From contig CM059194.1 in NCBI GenBank assembly GCA_030323885.1, forward strand, positions 10,340,963 to 10,404,962: a DNA stretch of 64,000 nt, written 5' to 3'. Numbering within the stretch: position 1 is the stretch's first letter; every line of letters begins with the position of its first letter. The translations under genes were made by a program, and so were the position numbers. Positions 50,825 through 60,750 of the stretch are shown piece by piece. The stretch is from Branchipolynoe longqiensis (taxonomy: Eukaryota > Annelida > Polychaeta > Phyllodocida > Polynoidae). Under the pieces are notes generated by a model that worked only from the letters and a program-made list of their open reading frames with translations, was not told the origin of the DNA and did no database searches.

Positions 50825-51439
50825 TAGAAAAAGGGTTGCAAGCCTGGGCTATGGAAAGAACCACACAAATTTGCAATCTTGTGTGCTAAATATATGGCTC
50901 AAATAATTATCTACTTAGCCCATTAACATTTTTGTTGTTGTTGGTAAAACAGTTTATTCATCAGAATATAAATGTGTTCAGGGCCGAGGCACTGGTCTTC
51001 CGACCGTTTACATTTGACTGTAAATAGGTAGATAAGTGGGGTTTTTTTTGTTGTTTTTTATTGAGGCTGTATTTATGCTGTCCATAGCATATAAGCCTGG
51101 ATACCTAGGCTTGTTTTCAATGCTGGCCAGTTGTAGTGTTGGTGTCATCTTACCACACAGTAGCTGCTGATAAGTTATTTGATTGCCTGCATTTCGGTAG
51201 CAGATAGCTAATTGGTTGGTATGGTTAGTAGCCTATGTTAGTTTTTTTTATTTTCTTGGCATATATGTATTTTATTTTGTTCTACTCTTATTACTAGACT
51301 AGCCTACTCCTATTTAAATATCATAGGCTTCTACGTAGCTGTGTGGTGTGTTATCTGGCTACTCTTGGCATGGTTACCTTCCATTGGGCGTCCCGCTGGT
51401 GGGCCATGACATATCACATGCCCCTTTGCAGTGCAGCTT
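50825..51439. other. No gene recognised
   Basis: AT-rich DNA with T runs. No motif seen. Confidence 0.5.
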
Positions 51440-51900
51440 AGTGGGGATTTCCTAGCCTAATTTGCACACATATTTTTTGTAAGTTTTTAGGTCAGGAATT
51501 TGTCTTCCTTTACTGTTTGGGCATTCCACACCTTGGCAGCCATTTCCAGCATGCTTCTCTCATGAGCTTTTATTTGGCTTCTGGTCTGCTTCAGTAGTGG
51601 CACATTATTTCCTCTCGTAGCCCTTTGTGGTTTCGTTAGGAGTTTATTGTTTTGACTATAGCTATATGCTAATGTTTTCAAATGAATTATTCTCCTATTT
51701 TCTAGTATTTTCACTTTGGTTCTTTTGTGTATGTCATAGGTGGGGTGCAGCTTGTCTACTCTTAGACAGATTTGTAGGGCTCTATTCTGCAGTATTTGCA
51801 GGTTTTTTTAGTAGTTCTTTTGTCGCACCAATGTAGTTTACATCTCCATAGTCAAAATAGGGGAGCATCATGCCCTTGAATGTGAAGGGTGTTAGTGTGT
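51440..51900 (-). pseudogene. LINE C-terminal fragment
   Basis: Minus-strand frames carry MMLPYFDYGDVNYIGA (about 51870), LQILQNRALQICLRV and, in the 51714-51487 frame, PLLKQTRSQIKAHERSM and AAKVWNAQTV. This is the post-RT region of CR1/Jockey-group LINEs. It is a different subfamily from the neighbouring fragment. Broken by at least one frame change. Confidence 0.75.
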
Positions 51901-52133
51901 TAGTGGGTTAGCCACAATAAGTTCAGTGTTATGGGCTAAAATGGTGGGTTGCTGCAAAAACTGTGCCTCTATTACGGTATATTTGAGGTAAGTAATTGAG
52001 TGAGGGGGGTGGGACAAGGAGGGAGGGGCTGGAGCAAGAGAGGGCACAGGATCCACACTATGGTGTCTGTTCAACGGCCTGGCCAGTGAGATGCATTCTG
52101 ATCAGCGACTTAAAGCTTTAGGAAGATGCACTT

Positions 52134-52560
52134 CTAAATAGCAGATGGTAGTTTGTTCCACATCTTGCTGCCTTTAAATATTGGTGCCGCAGCTAGTTTG
52201 TTTGTGCTTGGTCTAGGAACACTGAGGAGTGGTCCATCTCCCATTCTTGTCTGCCTGTTCAGTGGATCTATGTATTGTGGTTCTTTTGATCTTTTCGACA
52301 TAAGTGACAACAGATGAATGTCCCACCGCTGGGCTAGGGTTTCAAGATTTGCTTCTATGTGCATGTCCTGTGCACTCAATATTTTACCCTTAAACACAGT
52401 TCTAAGTGCTCCGTTCTGGACTTTTTGCAGCTTGTCCTCCTGTTGTTTAGTTGCCAGGCTATAAATTATGTTGTTATAGTCAAAGAGGGGCAGAATTGTG
52501 GTCTTGTATAGGAGCAGTTTGGTATTCTTACCAATGTAGTCTCTCATGGATTGAAGTGTA
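52134..52560 (-). pseudogene. LINE C-terminal fragment, second subfamily
   Basis: A 137-codon frame: LLLYKTTILPLFDYNNIIYS, KLQKVQNGALRTVF, LLSLMSKRSKEPQY and FKGSKMWNKLPSAI. It is closely related to the broken C-terminus at 10780-11121 and so probably comes from the same LINE family as 11122-12369. The RT itself is absent (severe 5' truncation). Confidence 0.8.
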
Positions 52561-52584
52561 TAATTTACACTAATAATGTAGATT

Positions 52585-53449
52585 AATTAATACACTATAA
52601 AAGTCCAATCAAGAGTCATCTTGATTTTTATCAATTTTGAAAACCAAAACAATTATCTAGATTTGATTCTACATATCTAATTAAGAAGTACTTGTAATTA
52701 TTTATTGCACATAGAAGGGAATATTGGGTCAATTTAATCAAACCTGTTACTGTAGAAGCTTGTGGTAATTAATTTGGCATGTTTGCATTTCAAATAACTC
52801 AAAACCTATCCATTTAAAATAAAAGTTACTTGAAACTAAAGTAAAGTAGGTAAATAATCATTTACAAAGGCGGTGTCAGAATGTTATAGTGGTTAATATT
52901 TATTCAGGAACAGAGAGGATCAGTACGTTCAATCTACAATGGTTGATTCAGGTCAAATATCAATCAGTACATTCAAATCTACAATCGTTAGCTCAGGTCA
53001 AATGTCAGTCTCTTCATTCACAGGTCAAATGGTGGGGGGGGGGGGGGACTCTAACCCTCAACCCAACCCGTTACTTGTTTTATCAGACGTGTGGGTGGGT
53101 GGGTGGGGGAAGTTAGATAGGTGTTCCATTGATGGCGGCTGGAACGGTTGTGATGGTTTGAACCTGGAGGAGGTTGGTCACATGACCGTTTTGGGGGGAA
53201 TTTCAAAGTCTGGTCGGGTCGGTACAGCCCTGGAGGTGGCGGGTGAATATAGTTTGGCGTAATCCACCAGATGGTGCGCGCGGTGGGGCGGGGGCCGTGG
53301 GGTTAGTTCAGCAGTTTGAGGCTAGGTGGTGCCACCAGTGTCATTTTGTAAATTACCCATGTTAGAAATAACATGCACACTGATCAACCTAAAATATTTA
53401 AATCAGAAAAATGACAGAAACTCAAAGCCATCAGACTAAGCAACTTTAA
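52585..53449 (-). mobile_element. Element D, reverse copy interrupted by an insertion
   Basis: One half at about 52585-52860 (AACAATTATCTAGATTTGAT, ACTTGAAACTAAAGTAAAGT) and the other at about 53378-53449, ending AAGCAACT at TTAA. The left end is decayed. The right end abuts the cyclase exon-end array. Confidence 0.75.
52861..53377 (+). mobile_element. Insertion in element D with palindrome plus hairpin end
   Basis: About 515 bp, with a G run at 53034-53047 and GTGGGTGGGTGGGTGGGG near 53092. It ends GGTGGTGCCACC (53325-53336) then AAATTACCCATGTTAGAAATAACATG (53350-53375). Same terminal signature as the insertion at 3835-4213 and the copies at 46.8 and 63.7 kb. Confidence 0.55.
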
Positions 53450-53457
53450 CATTATAT

Positions 53458-53965
53458 ACCGACTCACTAGAGACTGTCATCATGCAGTCCATGAAGATTT
53501 CCATTTTGTAAGCATTATAGGCGACTTACCGGGGACTGTCATCATGCAGTCCATGAAGATTTCTATTTGTAAGCATTATAAGCGACTTACCGGAGACTGT
53601 CATCATGCAGTCCATGAAGATTTCCATTTCGTAAACATTATAAGCCGACGTGCCAGAGACTGTCATCATGCATTCCATGAAGATTTCCATTTTGTAAACA
53701 TTTTAAGCGACTTACCGGAGACTGTCATCATGCAGTCCATGAAGATTTCCATTTTGTAAACATTATATGTGACATACCAGAGACTGTCATCATGCAGTCC
53801 ATGAAGATTTCCATTTTGTAAACATAATAAGCCAACTTACCAGAGACTGTCATCATGCAGTCCATGAAGATTTCCATTTTGTAAACATAATAAGGCAACT
53901 TACCAGAGACTGTCATCATGCAGTCCATGAAGATTTCCATTTTGTAAGCATTATAGGCGACTTAC
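53458..53965 (-). repeat. Tandem array of cyclase exon-end plus 5' splice-site copies
   Basis: Eight units of about 60-61 bp, followed by the real exon end. Each unit, read on the minus strand, encodes VYKMEIFMDCMMTVSG or close variants and then a donor-like site. GTAAGT is intact in units ending near 53524, 53585, 53706, 53837 and 53898; the others have GTGAGT, GTATGT or a lost GCACGT. Units of 60, 61 or 62 bp put neighbours in different frames. No 3' splice site is visible inside a unit, so these are not complete cassette exons. Confidence 0.9.
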
Positions 53966-54132
53966 CAGAGACTGCCATCATGTAGTTCTGGAAGATGTCC
54001 ATTTTGTAAACATCAAACATCTGAAGTTGCTCGTCGTAGAAGTTGCACAATACGTTAAGCAGCTGGATGGTTTGGCTCAGGAAAGAGTTGGCGGAGATGT
54101 CTCGAAACCCCCGACAGGTCACAGAACATCAC
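53966..54132 (-). CDS. Guanylyl cyclase exon, first half of catalytic domain
   Basis: A 167-bp exon. It starts after TTATGTGCAG (acceptor) with VMFCDLSG (the DIVGF-type box with the first metal-binding Asp). It continues GFRDISANSFLSQ, IQLLNVLCNFYDEQL and MFDVYKMDIFQNYMMAVSG, and ends at donor GTAAGTC with phase 1, as in other cyclases (VSG|LP). Two oddities suggest decay: a run of five G at about 54110 puts the two halves out of frame by one base, and the usual E..GD of the ETIGDAYM box reads D..QN, losing the second metal ligand. The preceding exon is 59349-59531, with matching phase 0. The following exon (LP...) is not found to the left within this window. Confidence 0.82.
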
Positions 54133-54723
54133 CTGCACATAAGGACATTGGAAAGCCTAGTCGCAAGGCATTAGCAAAATGTAGTATGCATTTTAGCATA
54201 AGCAGTAATACCAGAGAATCTAAATAATATGGCAGGGCAGTGTACATGTACATGACATTGTGTCCGTGTACAGTGTACCCTCCTTACAACCTACTAATTG
54301 GGGCGTAGACTTAGGAAGGAGGTCCATTTTAGCCGATCGTCGGAGTTAAACTATAAAAGGGTTTAATATTATTTACGTATACGAGATTGGAAAAACCATT
54401 GATTTTGAGAGAACATTAGAGTATGCAAAACCTGATTTGATATGGTTAACTCAGATGTTATCCTGTTCTAGCTCATATCCGGGAAGTATGTATTAACGAG
54501 GGTGCTCTATACCAAAGACTGTATAACACTAAGATGGCTCACTCCCTATCTCTCCCATGGTAATGTAAATTTTGCAGTGCCATCTTGTGGTGGGTTTGAT
54601 CAGCCCGGCTGCTGGCTGGTGTTTCACATGTAAACACATAGGCACACAAGGTGAGAGGGTGAGCTTAAAATTTTAAAAAGAGAGATTGCCTGTCATTTGG
54701 ATTTGGCCGATGTTGCGCCTACT

Positions 54724-55330
54724 GCCTGGTGTGCCACCCCTCTGCCCCGCCCTCCCCCACCCTCCCCCGCCCTCTCTCCCCGCCCTCTGCTCCCTCCGAC
54801 CCTCCCTCATCCCACCTTTACAGTGCTTCCCCCTCCGTCCCCCACCCTCCACTTCCCTCACTCCCCATCCATGCCCCTCCACTCCCCCTCCATCCCACCC
54901 TCCCCCGGCCTCACCGCCCTTCCCCTCCCCGTCCCACTCCCATCATACCCTTCCCTCTCCCTATCTCCCTCCTCATCCACCTTACCCAGTGCTCTCACAC
55001 TCCACCTCCCTCCCCTCCCCTTCCTCCTCCTCCCTCCTCCTCCTCCCGCTTCCTCTCTCCTCCCCCTCCCCCTTCCTCCCCCTTCCCTCCCCCTTTCCCC
55101 CTTCCTCCCCCTTCCCCCCCACATCCCTTTTCAACCCTCCCTCTCTCCCCCTCCCCTCCTCACCAACCTCATCATCGCTCTCAGATCACACCTCCCTCCA
55201 CCTCCCCCCTTCCCCCTCTCTATCCACCTCTTCCCCCTTCCTCCCCCACACTCCCTCTTCCTCTCTCTCACCCTCCTGACCCACCTCAGTTGGCACTCTC
55301 ACACCACACCTCACAACCCCCTCCCCCTCC
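54724..55330. repeat. Pyrimidine-only tract (about 600 bp)
   Basis: C/T-rich with very few purines (CCTCCCCTCCCCTTCCTCC-type). It lies within the cyclase intron, purine-rich in the transcript sense. It may form triplex DNA. The long Pro/Ser/Leu frames are artefacts. Confidence 0.92.
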
Positions 55331-55639
55331 CAGATGTAAGCAGGGGAATGGGTGGTGGAGGGGGAGGGGGAGGGAGGTCTCCACTTGTTGCTACCCCTAT
55401 AGAACTCCCACCACCACCGCTACCCCCACCCTGCCCCTCCACCTCTCCACCCAACCCACACCTGCCACGATACACACATTCTGTGTGGTGGGGGTTGACG
55501 GTGTGTATGGTTGGGGTGTAAGTGGGTATGGTGGGGGTATAGGTGTGTGTGGCGGGTGTGTAGGATGCGTGTGGTGGAGGTGTAGGTGGTTTGTGGTTGA
55601 GTTGTAGGGGTCTTGCAGAGCAGCACCTCACAATCTTTT

Positions 55640-56045
55640 GCATCCCTAAAGCTCCACCACACACCTATACCCTCATCACAGCCCTAAACCTCCACCACAC
55701 ACACCTAAATCCTCCACCACACACCTATACCCCCACCACATCCCTATCCCCCCACCACACCCCTCCACACACCTACACTCCCATCACACACACACACACC
55801 ACACCACCAGCACACACCTACACCCTTACCACACACACCTACGCCCACACCCCACACTTAAAGCCCCCATGACACAGACCTTTACCCCCACCACACCCCC
55901 ACCACACACTTACACCCCCCCACACACACCCACCACAGACATACACCACCAACACACACATACCTACACCCCAACCAATTCCCTAAACCCCCCCCCCACC
56001 TCACTCCCACCACATCCCTAAAACCCCACCACACACCTACCAATC
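55640..56045. repeat. CCACCACACACCTA minisatellite
   Basis: Irregular units of CACCACACACCTACACCC over about 400 bp, in the cyclase intron. A G-rich inverted counterpart (GGTGGGGGTATAGGTGTGTG) lies at 55485-55600. Confidence 0.85.
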
Positions 56046-56598
56046 AACAGCAGGGTTTCTTCTGACACTCCAATGCTATCAAAATGATCAAACCCACCAC
56101 CGGGTGCACTGGCTGCTCTCTTGATTACACAGTACAGGCTGAGTGAGCCGTCTTAGTGTTATAGGGTCTTTGTCTATACACTGTCCATGTTATCCGTAAC
56201 GTTCACGGGCCGCGCGGCGTCCTAACATTGCCTTGTGGCGCCACCTACCGCAAACTGATGAACTCGTGAGGCTCATCTACCACTTTGTGTCGGCTGCCGC
56301 GACACCCTGGTGGAGTCACCTACCAGACACTTGAGAACTAGCACCGAATAATAGACTAGATCGCCATTCCGTCATGCGCTGAAAAAGGCGTCGAGAGCAA
56401 AGCGAAGGCAGGCGTCAGGCCATTGAGTTTGGCATTATGTGTAGAGCAAAACTTCGACTTTATTCAAAATTAATAGAAATACATTGCAATTTGGCATAAA
56501 CATGGGTTCACACATGCAATATAATGATCTGATGAATATATCTAAGACAAAACTAGCCATAGTTAACAGTTTTAGCTAAGAAACATACAATTCCAGAT
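56046..56598. mobile_element. Element H half copy and palindrome, no gene
   Basis: TGTGGCGCCACC at 56234-56245 and an element H half copy at about 56352-56480. Otherwise no feature. Confidence 0.6.
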
Positions 56599-56835
56599 TG
56601 TTTGTTTGTTGTTGTTTTACGTCCTAGCAACATCTAAGGTAATATCAGGACGGGTACCAACTTGTGACAGTGCACACTCATGGGGACTTTATAGTGCTGC
56701 CCCACTGGAAGACCAGGCCACCATCATCATGACCTGATATCCCACTCAGTCACATTATCCTGACAGTGAGCCAACCAGTCCTTGCCCTATCCTAATAATG
56801 CTGAGCGCCAGGCTAGGAAGCGACAAGTATCAATT
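56599..56835 (-). mobile_element. SINE-A, headless reverse copy
   Basis: Tail TTGTTGTTGTTTTACGTCCT, then GTTACCA-type body, ending CAAGTATCAATT. The body is close to the family consensus. It lies in the cyclase intron. Confidence 0.9.
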
Positions 56836-57294
56836 AACAATCACATCACAATCCACATCACCATTATTAATTCTTGTTCTAAATATTAAAATGCCAAATG
56901 TGTCAACAGACACTTGTTTCAGAGAAATATATAACCAATATCTGATTAACCCTACTCATTTTCTAGTTCTACATATGTCATTAACCAAAGGATACAAATA
57001 AAAATATGAATAAAATACGTAAAACTGACTCTGGCTATGGCTCTAACATGAGTCTGAGTGCCCATATTTGTTTAAATCTAAATGCATATGACATAAGATG
57101 TGCTGATTAGATTGATGTAAATGTAATGCTGGATAACAGATTAATATCGTAATTTATTATATACATATTTTTTAGTTAGTATTCTATGTTGCAAACAAGA
57201 GCTGAGATGAGCTGAAACTAGCACATTTCATAGCTGCACCCAGTGTCTTAGCATGTGCCATGTGCTTCTCACGGATTTGTTTTTCTTCCACGCA

Positions 57295-57786
57295 TCCAAA
57301 ATGTATAAAGTGTTAACATCAAGTAAGATATTAATACAAACAAGGAAGCGTATTCTTCAGTGTTATGTGTGGTCTACTCTAATGTATGGGGCAGAGACAT
57401 GGACAATCTCTAAGAAAATGTACAAACGTTAGCAGCATTTGAGATGTGGACTTATCGAAGGATGATGAAAATATCATGGACAAAGAAGATCACCAACAAA
57501 GAAGTTCTCAGAAAAATTAAAAATAAGAAAAGCTTGTTTGCCACTATACAGACAAAGAAACTTATTTATTTTGGCCACATCATTCGTCAGAGTTCAATAT
57601 ACCGTACATTGTTGGAAGGGAAGGTGAATGGCAGCAGAGGGAGAGGGAGACCAAGAACATCATGGTTTACAAATATTTCACAGTGGACAGGCTTGAATTA
57701 TTCACAGTTTATCAGAACAGCACAACATCGGGACAAGTGGAGAACCATTGCATCCAACCCTTGACTAGAGGATGGAACTATTGATT
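57295..57786 (+). pseudogene. RTE-like LINE C-terminal fragment
   Basis: STLMYGAETWTIS (about 57375) is followed by a stop/frame change. The 57444-57764 frame then has MWTYRRMMKISW, LIYFGHIIRQSS, SRGRGRPRTSWF and ISQWTGLNY. It ends in a TTGATTGATTGATTGAT tail. The block order is that of the RTE-type endonuclease/RT C-terminus. It lies in the cyclase intron, antisense to that gene. Confidence 0.8.
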
Positions 57787-58205
57787 GATTGATTGATCCC
57801 ACAATGCACTGCACTGTTGGAATGACGAACCCGTTTATCCAGGTCGCACCTCAAGTCACTTTTCCACCAAATATCAGCAGGTGACCTCAGCTCACCGCTT
57901 GCTCACAACAGACTCAGCCTCCGACTGGACAGGACATCCCGATAAATTTCACCCACCCACATCTATGGTAAGGACAGTAAGCCCAATGGTTGAGGGTTTG
58001 AGTCCAGCCTGAGTCCAGGCTGGAAAGTGGTCCAATAAAGCTATGGAGGGTGTGGCTGTTCAGGGGGTGTGGGATGGGGGCGGTGGCAGGGTGATATCTC
58101 TTAAGTCGACACGACAATAACCATAATAACCTAATCAATAACCTGATAATGATGACACATAAATACCACATTGTACATATTCGTAACAGGCGGATGCTCG
58201 TCATC

Positions 58206-58250
58206 ATATGACCTTAGATGTTGCTAGGACGTAAAACAACAACAAACAAG
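58206..58250 (+). mobile_element. SINE-A tail fragment
   Basis: ATATGACCTTAGATGTTGCT then AGGACGTAAAACAACAACAA. It again supplies an ATG (MLLGRKTTT) to a short downstream frame that is not a gene. Confidence 0.8.
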
Positions 58251-58730
58251 CGCAGGGTCGGACCCCCCTCCATCGAATTAACCTTGGGCACAGTGGCGCC
58301 ACCTATCCCTTGCTCAGATACTACCACCGGCGGCCACCTCCGCGGCGCCCAGTGGAGCCACCTCTCGGCTTCAGCCGAAACTCTGCTCGTTAGACCCTGG
58401 AGACCCCATCGCCAATCCCCGCCAAAACAGTCACATGACAATATTTCAAACTTGCAAACCCCCCTCTATGGTCTCACTTCTGTTGCCGTTACCATCCAGC
58501 AAGGACTGCCATCACCTTGTATTCGCTGACCCAACCACACCGACTAAAAAACGCACTAACGGGTAGGGTTGAGGGTTTGAGTTTAGTCCATCACCAATGA
58601 GTCCACGACGCTGAACTGCTGGTGGAGATGGGCGGAGGGAGGGAGGGCGGGGGCGGGAGGGGGGGGGGCTCACCATGCTCTCTACTGCAATAACTCAATG
58701 TTGACATGCTCGCATACAACCACTACTTAT
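58251..58730. other. No gene; palindrome AGTGGCGCCACC at 58292
   Basis: Contains AGTGGCGCCACC at 58292-58303 and AGTGGAGCCACCTCTCGG near 58351. Related to the 63.7-kb palindromic repeat. Confidence 0.5.
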
Positions 58731-59295
58731 GGTGCTGTCACATTACGACGCTTCTCGCCAACGCGCGTCGAAGTATGTGATTTTTTGGCGGAACCATGTC
58801 AGGAAGTGTTATGCACGCCTTAGGTGCACGTTGGTATTCGTTGATGGATGGCGATGGTCGATGAGGGTCGGCGGCGTGTGAAAGGGGATCGGCGAAGTTT
58901 TGTGCTTGCACAAAACTTTCGACGACTGACAACTATGGCGATGCTAGGAGCACGTCGAGATAGCTGGAATAACGTTATGCGAATGCTAGGAAGACGCTGC
59001 GTGCATGTGAGGGTCATTCCCACATGTTGCGCCAAACTGTTGCTTTGTTGTTTTATGTCCTAGCTACATCTAAGGTCATATCAGGACGGCGCACCAAAAC
59101 TTTTTAGTTTTTTTTCCCACGCGTCGATATACGTTATCACAACATCAGCCGCACGCTACCAAGACATTGCGCTGAGGTCAAACTTTTTCCCACCACGCCG
59201 AAAAGTTTGACGTGTCTCAATTTTGTGTGCGCATTGGTGGCGCGTTGGTGGCGCGTTGGCGGCGCACTGGCGAGAATGTGTAATGTGACAGCACC
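58731..59295. mobile_element. Element F, 565-bp copy containing a SINE-A tail
   Basis: Termini GGTGCTGTCACATTACGACG and the inverse, GTGTAATGTGACAGCACC. The interior is rich in GGCGCGTTGGCG/CGACG words, with a SINE-A tail fragment (reverse) at 59041-59090. It ends 53 bp from the donor of the cyclase exon at 59349. Confidence 0.85.
59041..59090 (-). mobile_element. SINE-A tail inside element F
   Basis: TTGTTTTATGTCCTAGCTAC then ATCTAAGGTCATATCAGGAC. Confidence 0.8.
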
Positions 59296-59348
59296 ATTAT
59301 ATTGCATGTTTGCCTCTGCCTCAGTGAATTGTTGGCCGCTCTACTCAC

Positions 59349-59531
59349 TGTGACATTGTTGTAGAAGTGGGCGCTGATGTCCGTGTGTTCCTTCATCTCC
59401 TTCAGAACTGACCTGGGCAGTATCTGAAGCAGAAGGTTCTCGATGCACCGTTTCTCCACCCTCAGCTCGCGCGTTCTCTCAGTGAGAAGCAGACTGCAGC
59501 GTTGGATCTTGTTGACCTGTGCCAGCACAAT
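59349..59531 (-). CDS. Guanylyl cyclase exon, dimerisation helix before catalytic domain
   Basis: A 183-bp, phase 0-0 exon between the acceptor CCTCACATTGCAG and the donor GTGAGT. It encodes a linker coiled coil, SLLLTERTRELRVEKRCIEN, then the invariant LLLQILPRSVLKEMKE and HFYNNVT. This is the signalling helix and entry to the class III cyclase domain, as in animal membrane guanylyl cyclases that make cGMP. The next coding exon in order is 53966-54132. Upstream exons (receptor or other sensor domains) are not found between 59532 and 64000. A receptor-type cyclase is most likely; a soluble one is less so. Confidence 0.85.
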
Positions 59532-59831
59532 CTGCAATGTGAGGCCAAATAAAATAAAAAGTTGGTGATTGTCCTTTTGATCACACAAATCAGAGTCGCA
59601 TGGACATTTTTTTAACTATTTTTTATTATTATAAAATATTGGACCACCCTAGACTGATAAACGGATTGTACCGCTTCACAATGTTTTCCCTCAAACAAGG
59701 ATCACTGTATTCTCAGTTAGAAATGCATTGTATCATACAGTTCTAGAAGTTTCAATTGTGTGCTTACCAAAGTTGAATTGTTGCTAGCCCGACCCGTTTT
59801 TTAAAGTTTTGAAACAAATTAAAAATAAATT

Positions 59832-60345
59832 GGTCGTAATGCTCGCATTGCGTTTGATGCGAGGGAAGGAAGAGACCCTCCCCCCACCTCTCTCCCGCCG
59901 CCGCCCATCTTTCTCACCTTCCCTGCCACCCCACTCTCAGCTTTCTCCCGCTCTCAGTTCTCCCGCTCTCAGCTTTCTCCTCGCCCTTTCTCCCTGCCCG
60001 CCGGCTTTCTCACCTCCCCCGCCTTCACGCCTCCCCGCTCCTTCCCTTATAAGGCCGCCCGCCAGCCTCCTTCAGCCACTCGCCTCCCAGCCGTCCTCCC
60101 TACACAAGCTCTCTTTTCTCCACCCACCCACCCAACTCTCCCTACTTGCTAGTGGAGGGCTCTTCGGCGCCCCTCACCCGAACATTTCAAGCTCCCCCGA
60201 GCTCATTTACTCTGAGATTACCTCCGTTCCTTATGAGCCCACTTTTATTGCCTTGCTTTCACCGCATTTGACTTGTTGTACATAGTTGCTTATTTTCTTG
60301 TTCTCTGAGGCGTTAAATAAAGCGCCTTTTCTTTTTTTGTATTTG
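59832..60345 (+). mobile_element. Solo Ngaro-type terminal unit (A-B)
   Basis: Opens GGTCGTAATGCTCGCATTGC, identical to the Ngaro A repeats, followed by TTGATGCGAGGGAAGGA. It has a TATA-like CCCTTATAAGGCC (60046-60058) and ends with AATAAAGCGCC (60316) and a T-rich tail. There is no ORF of the element, so it is a solo terminal product, comparable to a solo LTR. The Pro/Ser-rich frame from 59809 is not a gene. Confidence 0.82.
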
Positions 60346-60453
60346 CTGATGTGGAGAACTCGCTGGAAGGTTCAGAGTTAGAACATGAGAGAGTGTTGGG
60401 GTTGTGCTTTGTGATCAGGGATAAAGATTGTTGGAGATTGGTTGGTGAGTTGT

Positions 60454-60750
60454 TGGAGACCAGGCCACCAGCACCATGACCTGATATCCCGCTCTGTCAC
60501 ATTATCAGCTGGGAGACCAGGAGACCATCGTCACTATGACCCGATATCCCACCTAGTCACATTATCCTGACACTGAACCAACCAGTCCTTGCCCTATTCT
60601 AATGATGCCAAGCGTCTGTCTATGAAGTAACCAGTATCAATTCTTAAGTCATTGGGTTGACTCGACCAGGGTTCGAACCCATCGGTTCGAAGCCGACGAT
60701 CTACCGAAACGGGAGACAGGTGTACAACTCATTCGGTCATCCCATCTGGT
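60454..60750 (-). mobile_element. SINE-A with internally duplicated body
   Basis: The body segment GACCAGG...CACATTATC occurs twice (about 60456-60505 and 60513-60566). The body and tRNA head follow, with a good B box (GGGTTCGAACCC) and an extra CATCGGTTCGAAGCCGACG insert, ending CATCCCATCTGGTCTG. No 3' tail. Confidence 0.85.

Larger units (their letters stand above)
54133..59348 (-). other. Intron of the guanylyl cyclase gene, 5.2 kb
   Basis: The donor ACA|GTGAGT at 59348 and acceptor GTGCAG at 54133 bound an intron carrying a polypyrimidine tract, a CCACCACAC minisatellite, SINE-A copies, element H and F copies and an RTE-like LINE tail. Confidence 0.75.

Noticed and set aside
53458..53965. 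CRISPR-like regular repeat array
   Set aside because: The whole 60-61-bp unit repeats, with no unique spacers. Each unit matches the end of an exon, and the genome is animal.
54686..55664. Pro/Ser/Leu-rich frames up to 292 codons
   Set aside because: Translations of the pyrimidine tract. The region is an intron of the cyclase gene on the other strand.
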